From assembly GCA_002633025.1 (NCBI GenBank), contig NMRB01000898.1, forward strand, positions 81,373-145,372: a stretch of DNA of 64,000 bases. Reading direction: 5' to 3'. The position numbers and the translations under genes were made by a program. This stretch comes from Notospermus geniculatus (Eukaryota > Nemertea > Pilidiophora > Heteronemertea > Lineidae). Below the pieces are notes generated by a model. The model was not told the origin of the DNA and searched no databases. It worked only from the letters and a program-made list of their open reading frames with translations. Shown one piece after another: positions 43,547 to 55,999 of this stretch; positions within the stretch are counted from its first letter, which is position 1; the number at the start of each line of letters is the position of its first letter.

Positions 43547-44520
43547 TAGCTCACCGGGGTGAGCTATTTCGATGGTGAAGCGTCCGTCGTCCGTCGTCGT
43601 CGTCGTCGTGTTCCGTTAGCAGGGCACGTTTCGTAACCGCTGGGGCTATGGATCTGAAACTTGCTACATACATAGCCCTAGGCCAGATGACCCATGACAC
43701 CAAGTTTCGGTCCGATTCGATTGTTGGCATGGCCACCAGGTGGCTAAAACCAAAAACACAAAAAGTGCAATAACTCCTGAACTAATAACTGGATCATCTC
43801 CAAATTTTTATCATAGGTGTATCTAATGAGGATATGTAACGAGTTTTTGATTTGACCTACTTTTCAAGGTCACAGAGGTCAAAGTTCGACAAAAGTGACG
43901 AATCTGCCACAGTTTGTTATTATTTCACCGAGCGACTTCATATTTTGCATAAACATGCATTGGAGGGGTACCTTTAAAAATACCAAGTTTCGGCCCGATT
44001 GGACATCCAGTATGGCCGCCAGGTGGCGTAACCTGACAATCAAGTAAGTGCTATTACTCAGGAACGGCTTGACGCAGAGGGCTCAAATTTGATATTTACC
44101 TCCATCTAGATGCCCTTTACATGCACGTCAAATTTCAGCCTGATTTGACTTCAAACATGGCCATCAGGTGGCGTTACCCAAAAGTCATCAAAGTGCTGTA
44201 ACTCAGGAACACCTTAACCCAAAGAGCTCCAATGTGCTATGTGGGCCCCTGCAGATGACCTTTATGACCATGCGAAGTTTCGGCCCGATCGGACATCCAA
44301 TATGGCCGCCAGGTGGCGTATCCCGAAAATCATCGAAGTGCTGTAACTCAAGGACGACTTGACCCAATGCACTCCAATGTGCTATGTGGTCTCCTGCAGA
44401 TGACCTTTATGTGCGTGTGAAGTTCCTGCCCGATCGAACATACAATATGGCGCCAGGTGGCATAACCCAAAAATCATCAAAGTCCTACCTGGGAGTGACT
44501 TGACCGAAATAAAAGCATGA
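43547..44520 (+). mobile_element. Hairpin-ended element with ~145-bp tandem units, copy 1
   Basis: It opens with the hairpin AGCTCACCGGGGTGAGCT and a GTCGTC microsatellite. Four units follow, each with GCCGCCAGGTGGCG or a variant at about 44015, 44161, 44306 and 44451. The form (terminal hairpin, microsatellite, tandem core) recalls Pearl-type, Helitron-derived elements of molluscs; this is inference. Confidence 0.75.
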
Positions 44521-47500
44521 AAGTGACAAAATTTTCATGTGATATTGGATTACTCTTCCTTTTCACGATAATAAGCCTGGCGATGAGCAAGGATTTAAAA
44601 AAAAAATTGAAAAATATCAAAAACTGAAAAATGAGATTTTACATGAGATTACACTGCTGATGAAAAGCTGTCATGCCATGTGCCTCAGCCAGGCCAGTTT
44701 CATACAATGAAAGGCGCCAGTTATCAAGAAAAGTTAACTTTTCTAAAAAACGATTTTTGACAAAATTGGGCAATTAACACGAAAATGATGCAATTTTTCA
44801 CAGTTGTGAGTGAATTTCCGTTGTCTTCATTTTGTAAAAATCTGGTGTAGTCTTGCACTTCAAAATTTTCGAGAAAGAAGATATTTTGATATTCGTATAT
44901 TTTCATGATAGATTCACTTTTCCTTAAAACTTTTCGAACCAACCGGCTTACAACAACTGAGAGTATCACATCCACATTTGGGAATCAAACGTTGATGACT
45001 GACTACCGAGAAATTAAGAAAAAACCTATGTTGCAATACTTTTGTGCAGTCTGTGTATTTTACATCAAACTTTACTATATGTTAGGACCGAGCGTGCCTA
45101 GCGAGTTCGTGCATCTGATTGGCCGGTGGTGGCGCAGGTGGTAAGTATAGGAACTATTATATTGATGATACCTTGTTTACTTTGTACATGGGAACCCCCT
45201 TCGTGATAAGTGGATTTCCGGGGTCAAAGGCAGGTCACATTCGCAATCAAAGCGCCTGTGACCCTTTTGAAATGTGCATCCAACCAAGTCAGCCAGATAA
45301 GGGAACTCCCATCTCCAGCGAAATACGCGTAGATTGCGTGCATGGTCAATTGGTGAACCCTATATGATCCACGTGATCATTACTGTCCCTCTAACCTGAC
45401 AGTAGCCTACTCGGACTCATCGTTTGATTAATGAACATGCTTCACAAATTTTCATAAAAAAATCACGGGAGATATCAGAAAAGCCAAACGCAAATAGAGT
45501 TTGTGCAATAAAAAACCATTACAACTTATGGACCAGAAACCACCCACTGTAACTTAAGTTTAAAATATCAAATCATTAATCATTGTCACACGTTTCAAAC
45601 AAATATTTGATTTAACTCTTGCTGTTTTAACTGAATGCGTGTTTTTTCAACCTGACTGGATGAAAAATTCCTAGTATGTAGATGACACAACTCCACTCGT
45701 TGGCTAGAATAAAATAGAATGTCAGAGTGAGATAGTGAAATATAAATCACATGTACAAATGATATTTTTTCTCTTTTCACTTGGGGTTCGATGATAAATC
45801 AGCATGTTGCTGTTTCTAAACTGTGTGCCTTCGATTTCGACTGAAACGAACTTTGCAGGTTCCATTTTTGCCTTTCGTGTTGATTGTACGATGTTGGGGA
45901 ATCGTTCATACTTTAGCTTACCAGGTTACGCTTAATGATCATTCAATTTCTGTTTTGCTATAGGCCTATTCTCACCAATTCTTATAACTTCGAAATGATA
46001 ACAAAGTGGAGAAGACATGACTTTTACATAATAATATTAACGGTATGTTCCTCTTTGTACATCAAGCGAAGGGATGCAACCTAATGACACAAATGGAACT
46101 AAAGGTTGTTCTTTGTTGTGCTGTGTTGTTTTCACAAAAAAAGCTAGAAGAATTCATTTGAAATATTAGAGGAATCTGCTGGGCCGGCTTGTTGTGATTC
46201 AGTCGTCTAAAACTTCGTTTTCAACGTGTACTTTCAAGTTCTTAGGAAATATTCGAAACGCATCGAGGAAACGTAACGCATTTGTGTGGCCGATAATGAT
46301 CGAGCTGGCATTTACTGCGGAAACACAGGAGATGCACATCTAATGGATTACACGGAGACAGTGGCTTTGGTAAAAAATCGACTTTTGGATGTTTTCTGTT
46401 CACCTTTTCGAACCGAATGTGCAGTGATCAGTGATCGAAAAGTGACTCTCGAGAGCCCACAGGAGTCAAGGTAAAAACGATTAGCCAGATGTGAATATTG
46501 CTGTGGACAAAACTGAAGGAAAAAAACAATAACCTTCCATTGACGGCGCCCAATAAAGGTACGACTTCTTCCGAACCTACTAGGGTGGACTCCGACAAGG
46601 ATTTCGCTCCACAAAGTTGACGACACAGCCTGCAGCGGCCAAAGTTACAAAGAAATATTTCACAGTATGTGTCTCAACTTTCATCTCAACTCATCGACAA
46701 CGTGTGATTTATGAGTTACTTCTTGCATGACTTAGTCTTTGACAGTCAAAAGTCTCATCGACTTTCTTGTCAGAACTACTTGTCAGAAATGTCAAGACTA
46801 AATCTTGTGAACTAGCTTCTTAACCGGTCCTAAAGCAGCCAGAACAAGCTATATGATCCCAGGGGTATTATAAAGATCTCTGTGGTTAGATATGATGTTC
46901 AGAAACCTCACTCCGGTAAATTGGCATCTTTGTTCGACTTGCTCTTGACATTTTGAAATTTTGTTCGTCAGACTTTTTGCAACAGCCAATCAACAACGTT
47001 TCTTTTTTCCATGATGCGCATTCTTCGCAAAGAAAGACGTTTTACACTCATGTGCTCCGCTGATCTATGAATACTTAATGAACTGTCCTTACAACTGAGT
47101 AGATACAGTATATGGCCTGTTGTTGCCTCTTGTTACACCAGGCTAATGCGAAAATCGTCCATAACTACACGCCATGTTACGCTGATATTGCCGCTGATGT
47201 TCGGCGCGAAATGCCGTGGCGTATCAATTAATAACATGTCAAAAAACCTCGGGACTTGGTCACAATTGCTATTTTGTCGTTTGTTTTGGAATTCGTTAAA
47301 TTTATGTTGGCGTTAAAAGACCCCCCTTGAGCTTAGCCGTTCAAATTGAACACCACCACGACCACGGTAAAGTTTACACTGAGGCAATTTTTGGCCAGTT
47401 TCAAACAACTCCCGCCTCAAAAATGTCAATGCTCAACCACTGGCGACAATACAATCATGTATTTGGCAGAATTATAATTTGTCTTAATGTAGCTTAAAAG

Positions 47501-48197
47501 GCCCAAGGCGCCAATTGTAACCCACGTATATTGGGGGGGATGTTACGGTGTCTTTTTCCAAATATTCTATTGGGCCAAAATCTCAAAGCGTCCAAACGTG
47601 GCCCCTGACAGGCACATCGACACAAAAAGTAACCAACCCATTCAAAGAGTTCGTTAGAACTATCGTACGCGTTCATAAACATCTCAGCAGGTAGTGGTAC
47701 TCATCTTCAATACGGCGGAAACTCATTTCCTTTCCATAACGATGCTCTAATAAGTGTGCATGTAACATGGGTTTGCACTTTGAACGAAAGTCTGTGTGAC
47801 CAGGACTCCGTTTTCTTTTACTTCCAACACAAAGTTGGCCTAAAGGTTGCCTTATTCACGCACTGAGGACGATATTACTTCCTTGATCAATATCTCGGCA
47901 TTGAGATTTGCTTCTCGGCGTATTGCTCGGGAGGAAGTAAATTTTATCTAGAGGAAATTTGCTTGGGGCGGGGATGTCTTGGCGCAAGGCACATAGGGAT
48001 CCGGAAGCGTTGGACATGCTAACAGAGGGTGGCAAATTGGGGGTCTTGGCCGTTCTGCCATCTTTCAATGAAGTAACTGATGAGCCGTGCACGTAGAGAA
48101 TATCAAGCGCAGTGTACTTATTGTACCCGTATATTCAGTGCATAATTCCCGGACTAATGTATGTCTGGCGATGTCTCTACTGTTCGAAAGACGTCAG
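44521..48197. other. Long stretch without a supported gene
   Basis: I find no recognisable gene or repeat copy here. A 62-codon frame at 46286-46471 ends at a donor-like AAGGTAAAA and might be a first exon; a 78-codon minus frame at 47856-48092 has no motif. Neither is supported enough to annotate. Confidence 0.3.
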
Positions 48198-48344
48198 TAG
48201 AGGTTAAGAAATCACACGATAAACGTAAACGTTAACGAAAACTTTATTTTTGTTCCGAAAATGCAATATAAAATCTGGTGAATGTGTATGAAAATAACGT
48301 TGTCGTACGGTTTACGTTTGTCGTTTGATTTCCTAACCTCCCTA
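48198..48344. repeat. AGGGAGGTT-family MITE (AT-rich type)
   Basis: TAGAGGTTAAGAAATCACAC and GTTTGATTTCCTAACCTCCC are the ends; arms contain ATAAACGTAAACG and its complement. The interior resembles the 40411 element (AACTTTATTTTT, AATATAAAATC). Confidence 0.8.
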
Positions 48345-48469
48345 ATAACCGCTGAACTATCTTAGCGGACACTTCTGCCAGGAATCAAGCCAAATTATTA
48401 TTCCCAGCACATCTGGACTGAGAAATTTTTTAACCAAAATTTAAAGAACGAATTGTGAAGTATAGAAAA

Positions 48470-48660
48470 ACACGGTGTCGAGAGTTGGATTTGAACCAGC
48501 AACCCTGTGATCGTAGGCAAGCGCTCTACCACCTGAGCTAACCAGCCATCGCTGCCAACCCTGTGATTGTAGGCAAGCGCTCTAGCTAACCAGCCATCGC
48601 TGGCAACCATGTGATCGTAGGCAAACGCTCTACCACCTGAGCTAACCAGCATTCGCTGCC
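48470..48660 (-). mobile_element. tRNA-like unit with its 5' half repeated three times
   Basis: On the minus strand GCTGGTTAGCTCAGGTGGTAG (A-box) followed by TTGCCTACGATCACA occurs at the right and left ends, with a shortened middle copy that lacks CAGGTGGT. Only the left unit has the B-box GGTTCAAATCC. The anticodon region resembles tRNA-Arg(ACG), but the acceptor does not pair. Confidence 0.7.
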
Positions 48661-49232
48661 AACCATCGAAAAATTTCTTGATTCTTTTCAAATATAGGTC
48701 TATTATATGAATTTTGTGGCTGCTGACCCGAGCCAAACGTTTCTAAGCCTGACCTGACCCCAAACCTAGCCCCAGCCCTAACCGTTCCCGTTCCTTCCCG
48801 AACCAAAACTAGTGCAACACTCGCGGAGAAATTGTGTTTTGAAGGAGAATAACGTAACCGATTCAGCCGGTAGATGGCACTGAAAAATGTGGTGAGAATC
48901 CCCCCCTCGCCAAAGGGAGAGGATTTACTGTACCATCGCAAGAGTGAAAATTGAACCCGTCCGGCACCTTACACCGACTCATACTCTTGTATTACACGTC
49001 TCATTAGCAGCTATTCACACCACAAACCAGCTGATGAAGACCATATTGATATCTTAGCAAAGATTTGATTCCATCGGATCTAGGTCTGGTCAATATACTT
49101 CACGATCTGTGATGATCACTTATCAGTCTGATTGTTGGCTACTGGTGATGACCGAGTTAGCCATGGTCGATTAGGGAGTCAGATATCGGTCACGGACGCC
49201 AATTTGGCTGGAGGGGGGGAGACTGAACAAGT

Positions 49233-50008
49233 CGTAATAGCTCATCAGAAAAAATCGTAAAAATCAACATTTTTATTACTGGGTATGTAATTTTTTCGTG
49301 ACTTTTGTTGCAGTTTTGATAGAGTGGAACCTTCTAAGGATCATGGACTTTGTTTCATCAAAATATGTTGAGTGGTTGCTGAGATATTTGAGATTATCAA
49401 AATTTCGATAATTTGAGATTTTTCAATTTTTCACAAAGTTTTGATATCAGTAGACAGAGCTCACCTAAAGACCAAGAAGTATGAAGTTTTGGAGCGTTTA
49501 TCCGAAACCGATTAGAAATTAAGCGTGTTTTTCAAAATATCAACATTTTGATACTTTGAAAAATACGCAATATTTCTGCCCAGTTAAGGCAAAAAGTTCC
49601 AAAATTTTGTAAATCCATATTCTGAGGTTAGCTTTATCTAATGGTATCAAAATTTCCTACAAAACACGAAAATCTCAAATTATCAAAATTTTGATAATCT
49701 CAGATATCTCAGTAACCACTCAACATATTTTGATGAAACAAAGCCCAAAATCCTTAGAAAGTTCCACTCTATCACATCTGCAACAAAAATCAAAAAAATA
49801 TTACATAATAGAAAGTTTGATTTTTAGTGTCTTTTTCTGGTGAGCTATTACATAATTACGATATTTTCATATTTCCAAAATTTTGATGCAGAAATATGAC
49901 CAACAAGATATATTTTCATGTGGAACAAACCGTGTTAAAATTGGCCCAGTTGTATTTGAAATATTCAAAGTATCAGGTGTAGATAAACTAATGTCCATGA
50001 CTGTACAT
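49233..50008. repeat. Fold-back element, family F copy 3
   Basis: Arms begin at CGTAATAGCTCATCAG and at the complement around 49845; both contain ATATTTTGATGAAACAAAG or its complement. The right side runs on to 50008 with GTGTAGATAAACTAATGTC, matching 13590-13930. Confidence 0.8.
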
Positions 50009-51279
50009 TACTGTTGTTGACTCTCATTTCGGAAGGCTAAAGGCATGCCTAGTAAACGTCTCGGCACGTTTACGGTATAGTAGCGTATGAAATGTACTTC
50101 TAGTTTGCCAGGGGTGTAGAATGGACCAACGAAACATTAGATTCATTTCTATTTTTGGTTTTATCGAAACCTAAGATAATAACAAAGGTAATAAGTCATG
50201 TCAAAAGAAACGATGCGCATTTCAACGCGGCAGGGGTTCCTGCTATCGTATGTCCCTTTCAACTATTGCATCAAATCCATCAGACCTACCTCTCTCACGC
50301 CATTTAAACAAAGCTTCCTCCTCTCGTCTCCTTATTATCTATTTTACAATTAGCTAAAAGCCGACTATTGAATGGAAGTCATCCTCACAACATAATGCAG
50401 TGAACATTTCATGAGAAAAAGTCTCAGAATGTATTATCTGATAAAAATCTTACCTAAAATTGATCATCAGCTAATATGGCTTCTCTGCATTTCATGATCC
50501 ACTCAAAAATCAAGATAACATATCTAGACCACCAAATATGCCGCGGATCATAATTCACATCCTTCTAAAGGCAATTACCGCCCATGACGTATCTTATCTT
50601 GTCGTCTTGTTAACTGATATTCCCGCAATCGGGTGCGTGAATTGCCAAGTTAGCAATCTAGTTGATAGATTAAGCGGAAATTCTTGTGCTTTTCACGACC
50701 TTTACAGCGCTAGAGAGCGGTGATATGGACCTAATGATATATCGGGTGTTGATTGGATAAAATGCAGCCTTTGTTTGAACTTGCCTTGACTGACAGCCGG
50801 AAGTGCCGCACCGCAATTAGCGTGGTTATGAATACTTCGTTCAAATTCATAAGATCGCGGTGTGCTTGAGTGGAAGATACTTTTTTACTAGATTTTTGAG
50901 TCTTTATCCGAAAGTTCTAATGAAACATTCGAATTTCGACATATTTTGATCAATACGCTCATTGTACTCCAGTGAAATGTATAGAAATCGGATGATCCAA
51001 CGAACTGATAGCGAGAATGTCAAAGGATAAAAGAATAGAAAACAAGCAAGTTCCATTTTTACGGGGGAGGGGAGGCTGGACTGACACCATTCTCCAATAC
51101 TGTAGTTAAGCCTTTCGCTCCAGTGTTGGAGAATGTATGATAACACTACAATGCACGTAGTAGCATGCGTGGTTTACCAAGTCGTCAATAGAGGTCTCCA
51201 TTAACGCGGGTACCGGTAGATGTAACGCAGGACTGGGTAGCAATACTGTGGTTCTTTAACCCCTTCCGTCCTAGAGCCA
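50009..51279. other. No supported feature
   Basis: Unassigned AT-rich sequence with only short open frames. Confidence 0.3.
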
Positions 51280-51347
51280 CATTTATTTTGGTGTCGGACG
51301 GAATTTATTTTGGTGTCGGACGGAATTTATTTTGGTGTCGGACGGAA
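51280..51347. repeat. 22-bp tandem repeat, three units
   Basis: ATTTATTTTGGTGTCGGACG is the conserved core of each unit, three units in direct array. They follow TTCCGTCC, whose complement ends each unit. Confidence 0.9.
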
Positions 51348-51430
51348 TGAAATGTTCACCCTTGCACTGTAAGAAGGAATCCGAACATAAAGGAAACCGA
51401 ATGTCAATTATTGCTCTTAGATAGCACAAA

Positions 51431-51495
51431 TTGCTGTCATACAGTACTGTATGACAGCAATTATTGCTGTCTGACAGCAATAATTGACTATCTGA
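51431..51495. repeat. ATTGCTGTCATACAG hairpin and related words
   Basis: ATTGCTGTCATACAG is followed after two bases by its exact complement (51431-51462). Further TTGCTGTC/GACAGCAA words follow to 51495. Confidence 0.8.
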
Positions 51496-52164
51496 CAGCA
51501 AACTTTCGATAGAAAACTGTCACGTGGAGCGGCGCTTAAAGTCAATCGTAGCTGACTTTCTTCATCTTCAGTATCATTTTACTAGCCTACATCTTCATCC
51601 GACGGAAAGCAAAATTTTGAGTCCGTTCATTTCCGTTCGCATGCGTTTCCTGTCCGTTTCTCGTTCGGGAAATGCGTACCTTGTCAGGCATGTCAGGCGA
51701 GGTCCGTCTACCCGGTGGTAAGTTTTGTGCATGCACGGCGTCCGCTATTTTGTACGGTTGTTGTGCGCTCTGTGCATTCGTTTTGTTCGGAACTCGTTCG
51801 TTGCTCGCCCTGTACTTGTCAGTTCACATTCGTTGACGTCAGGTGGAGTTTGCCTCACGGTCGGACTACCTGACCTGCAACGGTTGAAAACCGCAGGTAT
51901 ACCATATATGTTCAGCGGACGATTACCTGATAAGGAACGCATGGAGACTGATGAATGACGGATGTGTAACGGGATCCACAGGACAAAACTGATGACTTCA
52001 GGATAAATACAGTATTACTACCGTACATGTAACGGGTCCCGAACAGATAGCAACGTACACCCTGGTGGTCCTCTATTTTCTTTCGTTCGTGAGGGCCTCC
52101 AGCGGCAACGGAGACGACTATCACCACCGGATAATTTTCGTTTGCTCCGTCGGACGTACGTTCA

Positions 52165-53905
52165 CGCTATCCGGCAATAGTATGTAAACATTGAAACGTT
52201 TCAAAAGAAACGAGCCAAATGAAACGACGCAAAAAAACATGCTAAATCTGAAGTTGCATGGCAGAAACGGTGTAATTTTGTTATTTCCAGTTTATTTTTG
52301 ACACTTTCATGGCATAAAAGCATTAAAATCTCTCAAAACACACGTCTCCCGTTCAAAACACACGTGTTGTTTTTGTTTACATGACACCATGCTTCCCATT
52401 CATTCAATGTTCAAGCCCATCCCAAATATGGAAGTCGTCGCTTCAGAAATTCTCTATGCGATTATTAATACCTTTTATCATATACTTTCTCTATATGTCA
52501 CTCACTCAACCAATTAGCGTACGCCGATCATTCCATTATGAGGGGTGCGACGTTGGCAAGAGGAAAATGTGACATCGTTCGCCGCAGTGTAGCCTAAATA
52601 TCTGGCAAAGAAATCGCAGAAAAAGCTAAAATGATGATATAAATCATGAAGGCATCGGGTAATCTACATGCACATTCCTCTATTCATATAATGTAAAACG
52701 AAATGGCCAGGGCCATTGTGCTCACCTCTGTGATAAGTCTCCGTGTGAAACTGTGACTCTCATGGTGAATGTTGAAGGATCAGGAGAGATAGGATAAAGC
52801 TGAACACACCAATACATTCCTGCCTAGGTAACAGATGTCAAAAATTCTATTTTTCAAGATGGCCACCTGGTGGCCACACGTGACGTTCGTTAGGACTGAA
52901 ATTTTAGCAGGAATGTACAGGATACTTGCATAGATATTTAGACAACATTGAAACATCGTAACATTTACTACCAGTGAGATGGCCAAAGTCAATTTTTCAA
53001 GATGGCCGCCTGGCAGCCATGTTGAAGTCCAATCGAACCGAAATTTGGCATATAAGTAGACAGTACCAAGACACATATTTAGGCACGGTTAAAGCATCCT
53101 AGCTACCACTATTTATGAGGTGTGGGTCGAAGTCCATTTTTCAAGATGGCTCCCTGGCGGCCATATTTGACGTCGAATCTGACTGAAATTTACCATATAT
53201 TTATATGGTACCTAGATACATAGTTTGACAAGGTTAAAACATCCTACCTACTCCTATTTATAAAATGTGGGTCAAAGTCCATTTTTCAAGATGGCTTCCT
53301 GGCGGCCATATTTGAAGTCCGATCGGGTTGAAATTTGGTGCATTTGTGCAGGGTGCCTAGATATATCTTCACACCAAATCACAACACTCTATGTCAAATA
53401 GCCATGAAATGTGCCACCAAACAGTGAATTTTGAACTTTGACCTCTGTGACCTTGAAAAGTAGGTCAAATCAAAAACCCGGGATTTATGTGATGTAGTCT
53501 CATCAGAGGAACCCACCATAAAAGTTTCGTGGTTCTAGCTAACAGCGTTCAGGAGATACGGCCGAAAGAAGGTTTTCACAAAGCGCCCCCTACAGGCCAG
53601 AGTGTACAAGCAGCAGCGCTAAGTTTCGGTCCAGAGATAGTTTTTACCATAGGGTACCTGTACACCAAATTTCAAGTTTGTAACCCAAGCGGTTTAGAAA
53701 CGTGCCACCCCTGTTAACGACGACGCCGGACGACGACGGACGACACACCATGAGAAAAGCTCACCTCACAGAGGTGAGCTAATAATATAGGTTTTTGGTA
53801 ATTTTGTTATGATTTTTCATATGTTTAAAAATATTTTGGCTCGTTTCATTTGGCTCGTTAACCGTTTCAATGTTTACATACTACCATCCGGCAAGGTGTG
53901 ACAGT
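52165..53905. mobile_element. ~1.7-kb inverted-repeat-bounded composite
   Basis: AGTATGTAAACATTGAAACG at the left (52180) and its complement at the right (near 53880), with CCGGCAA outside and AACGAGCCAAATGAAACG inside, form ~60-bp ends. Most of the interior is the hairpin-ended tandem element at 52700-53783. Confidence 0.65.
52700..53783 (-). mobile_element. Hairpin-ended element with ~145-bp tandem units, copy 2 (inverted)
   Basis: The unit AAGATGGCCGCCTGGCAGCC or a variant occurs at about 52857, 53000, 53143 and 53288. The element ends with CGACGACGGACGAC and the hairpin AGCTCACCTCACAGAGGTGA. It is the reverse of copy 1 at 43547. Confidence 0.8.
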
Positions 53906-53961
53906 ACGGTACCATTAAACGCATTCTTCAAAGTTTTCTGTATACAGTATGTCCCTGAAAC

Positions 53962-54020
53962 CGACTTTTTGCCTATGTTTTTGCCTATGTTTTTTGCCTA
54001 TCTTTTTGCCTATATCTTTT
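53962..54020. repeat. TTTTTGCCTATG tandem repeat
   Basis: About five units of 12-16 bases, then ATCTTTTTAG. Confidence 0.7.
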
Positions 54021-54069
54021 TAGAAATTATTATTTGAAATCTTAAACTATTATTGCAATGTTTTACTAT

Positions 54070-54165
54070 TTTGTCTTTTACTTTATGTAAAGCGCCTTAG
54101 AGCGATATTATATTGATTAAGGCGCTATATAAATTTTGTAAAATAATAATAATAATAATAATGTT
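54070..54165 (+). mobile_element. Retroposon 3' tail with (AAT)n
   Basis: AAAGCGCCTTAGAGCG is followed by AAGGCGCTATATAAATT and an AAT microsatellite. This small stem with a triplet tail is a 3' end I associate with LINEs/SINEs of marine animals; the body is not recognised upstream. Confidence 0.55.
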
Positions 54166-54237
54166 AGTATGTCATCCTTCAAAGGTTAGATACAGGTGCA
54201 GGAACTGGTCTAGCTCAAGATTTGGTATCCTTGTTAA

Positions 54238-54682
54238 GGCCACACTTTTAATATTCTTTGGTTCACGGGCGCCTCTTGTGTAAACTCAGGTACGGAGGGC
54301 GAAATAAAAATGAAAATAAAATCCGGTTTTCACTTTTTAAAAATTTTGCGGTCTTGTTTTGTCCATTTCCTGATGTCAGAGGAAATAAAAAAATTTAAAA
54401 AATACTATTTTTAAAGAAATAAACTTTACTGCTGTGAAACATATTGCTCTGAAACATTGCGTCAGGCAGTTTGGTGTATGACTTGGACATGATCATCAAT
54501 ATATCTAACGCAGAATTAGGTATCGCAGACGGCTTTTTTATTTTTATTTTTTGTTTTGAGAATCTCATGTGTTGGTGAACATCGGCGGAAAAAAAACGAA
54601 TTTCACGATTTTATTTTTTTTTCACTTTTGGATTTTCGGACGTCGGCGGGCCCGTGAACCAAAGAATATAAAAAGTGTGGCC
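54238..54682. mobile_element. 445-bp PIF/Harbinger-like MITE, TAA target
   Basis: GGCCACACTTTTAATATTCT and its complement form ~36-bp ends; TAA is directly repeated at 54235-54237 and 54683-54685. A three-base TWA duplication and a GGC start fit PIF/Harbinger. There is no coding frame. Confidence 0.8.
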
Positions 54683-55099
54683 TAAGGTCCATCATCAAAA
54701 TTTCACCAAAATGCCATGCAAGAAGCTCCAACCTGACCCCCCTGCTTCAGAGGATCTTCTATGGGCGGTTATTCCCGCAGATTTAGCGGTAGCTTTACTG
54801 GTTCACTAGAGTGACCATTATGATCATCCTTGATTTTCTTTCACGGTTTATGTTCGCGGATTTTCTCAGCCATGGTACAACATTTCGAGCTGAAATTTGG
54901 AGGGGATGATTTTTGTATTATAAACCCGTGTCTGCGTGGTATTTGGCAAATATTGTGGCCTATTTTTTAGATATTAGAAATTTGAGAGCTTGCAAAAGGC
55001 TATTTTGGGGATTTTCCACTCTAACTTGTGAAGGAGAAATTTCATTCCCTTGATACGTAAATATAACAATATACATGGGGATGGCGCAATTTTTTTTAT

Positions 55100-55421
55100 C
55101 CCGACAGGTCGGCGCTGCGAGCGATGTGACCTGAGCGACGTCATTGATGTCATTTTAGGTGTTGACGTTGCGTCATGAGAAAATGACCTGTACATTTTTC
55201 TACAGAAATAATGACATAAAAACGTTGCTATTATCGCCATCGTATCTCCTATTTCAAGAAAAAACGTAAATGACATTAAAAGAAAATTTCATCTGCTACA
55301 CGATGATGTAAGTTTTACTGTCGGGTGACCAAAACAAACGGGTTATTTTCATGCCAGAAATAAATGGAAATAACGTTAGAAAAACGACATTTTGCTCACA
55401 ACGCTCGCAGCGACGCTGTGT
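55100..55421. repeat. GGCGCTGCGAGCG MITE, copy 3
   Basis: CCCGACAGGTCGGCGCTGCG at the left and GCTCGCAGCGACGCTGTG at the right. This is the uninterrupted copy that reveals the nested insertion at 18374. Confidence 0.85.
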
Positions 55422-55999
55422 GGTGCTAGTACAGCGCCGTCCTCATTAATAACAAAGGTTCTTTTCGTTGATCACGCCGAAATGACAAGTATTTGTCATC
55501 ATTTGGGAGAAAAGTTTGGATAACCAAGAGGTTACGGCAGCTGGTGTGGCAGAGGTATTACGATAGATGCCTGCGTGGATGGAGATTGTCTAACCTCTCA
55601 CCATGCTCACGCTGCATGTATGTTCATAACGGGTTACTCAGTTGATTTTAACCTAAGAAAATATTGTTTTACTGTCTGATACACCATGTTTTAAATCTAT
55701 TGTGGTATTTCCCTATTTCTGTGACAATGGAGAAGGAGTGCAAAGTGGGTGCATGTTTGCGCGGAGGTTTATAAGGTCTATCGCGGTGATGAGGCCGTTG
55801 TTGGCGATATTGCCGACAATGGCCGATGCAGTGCTAGCATATCGAGGCAAGAAAGTACCTTTTCGCTCTCTTTATCAGTCGACCCGCAAAGGTATGAACA
55901 GCGCCACGACCAGGGTCAGCCGCGGTATTTGGCGGTACTAACTGCTAAATCACGGAACGAAAGCGAGGCAGTGACGTTGGCGTAGCAGACGCTATCACT
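55422..55999. other. No supported feature
   Basis: Two overlapping frames of about 78 codons at 55702-55985 have no recognisable motif. Confidence 0.3.

Noticed and set aside
46277-46474. Possible first exon ending in AAG/GTAAAA
   Set aside because: Short, with a weak start context and no partner exon visible.
51280-51347. CRISPR-like short direct repeats
   Set aside because: Units are contiguous with no spacers, and the window is eukaryotic; simple tandem repeat.
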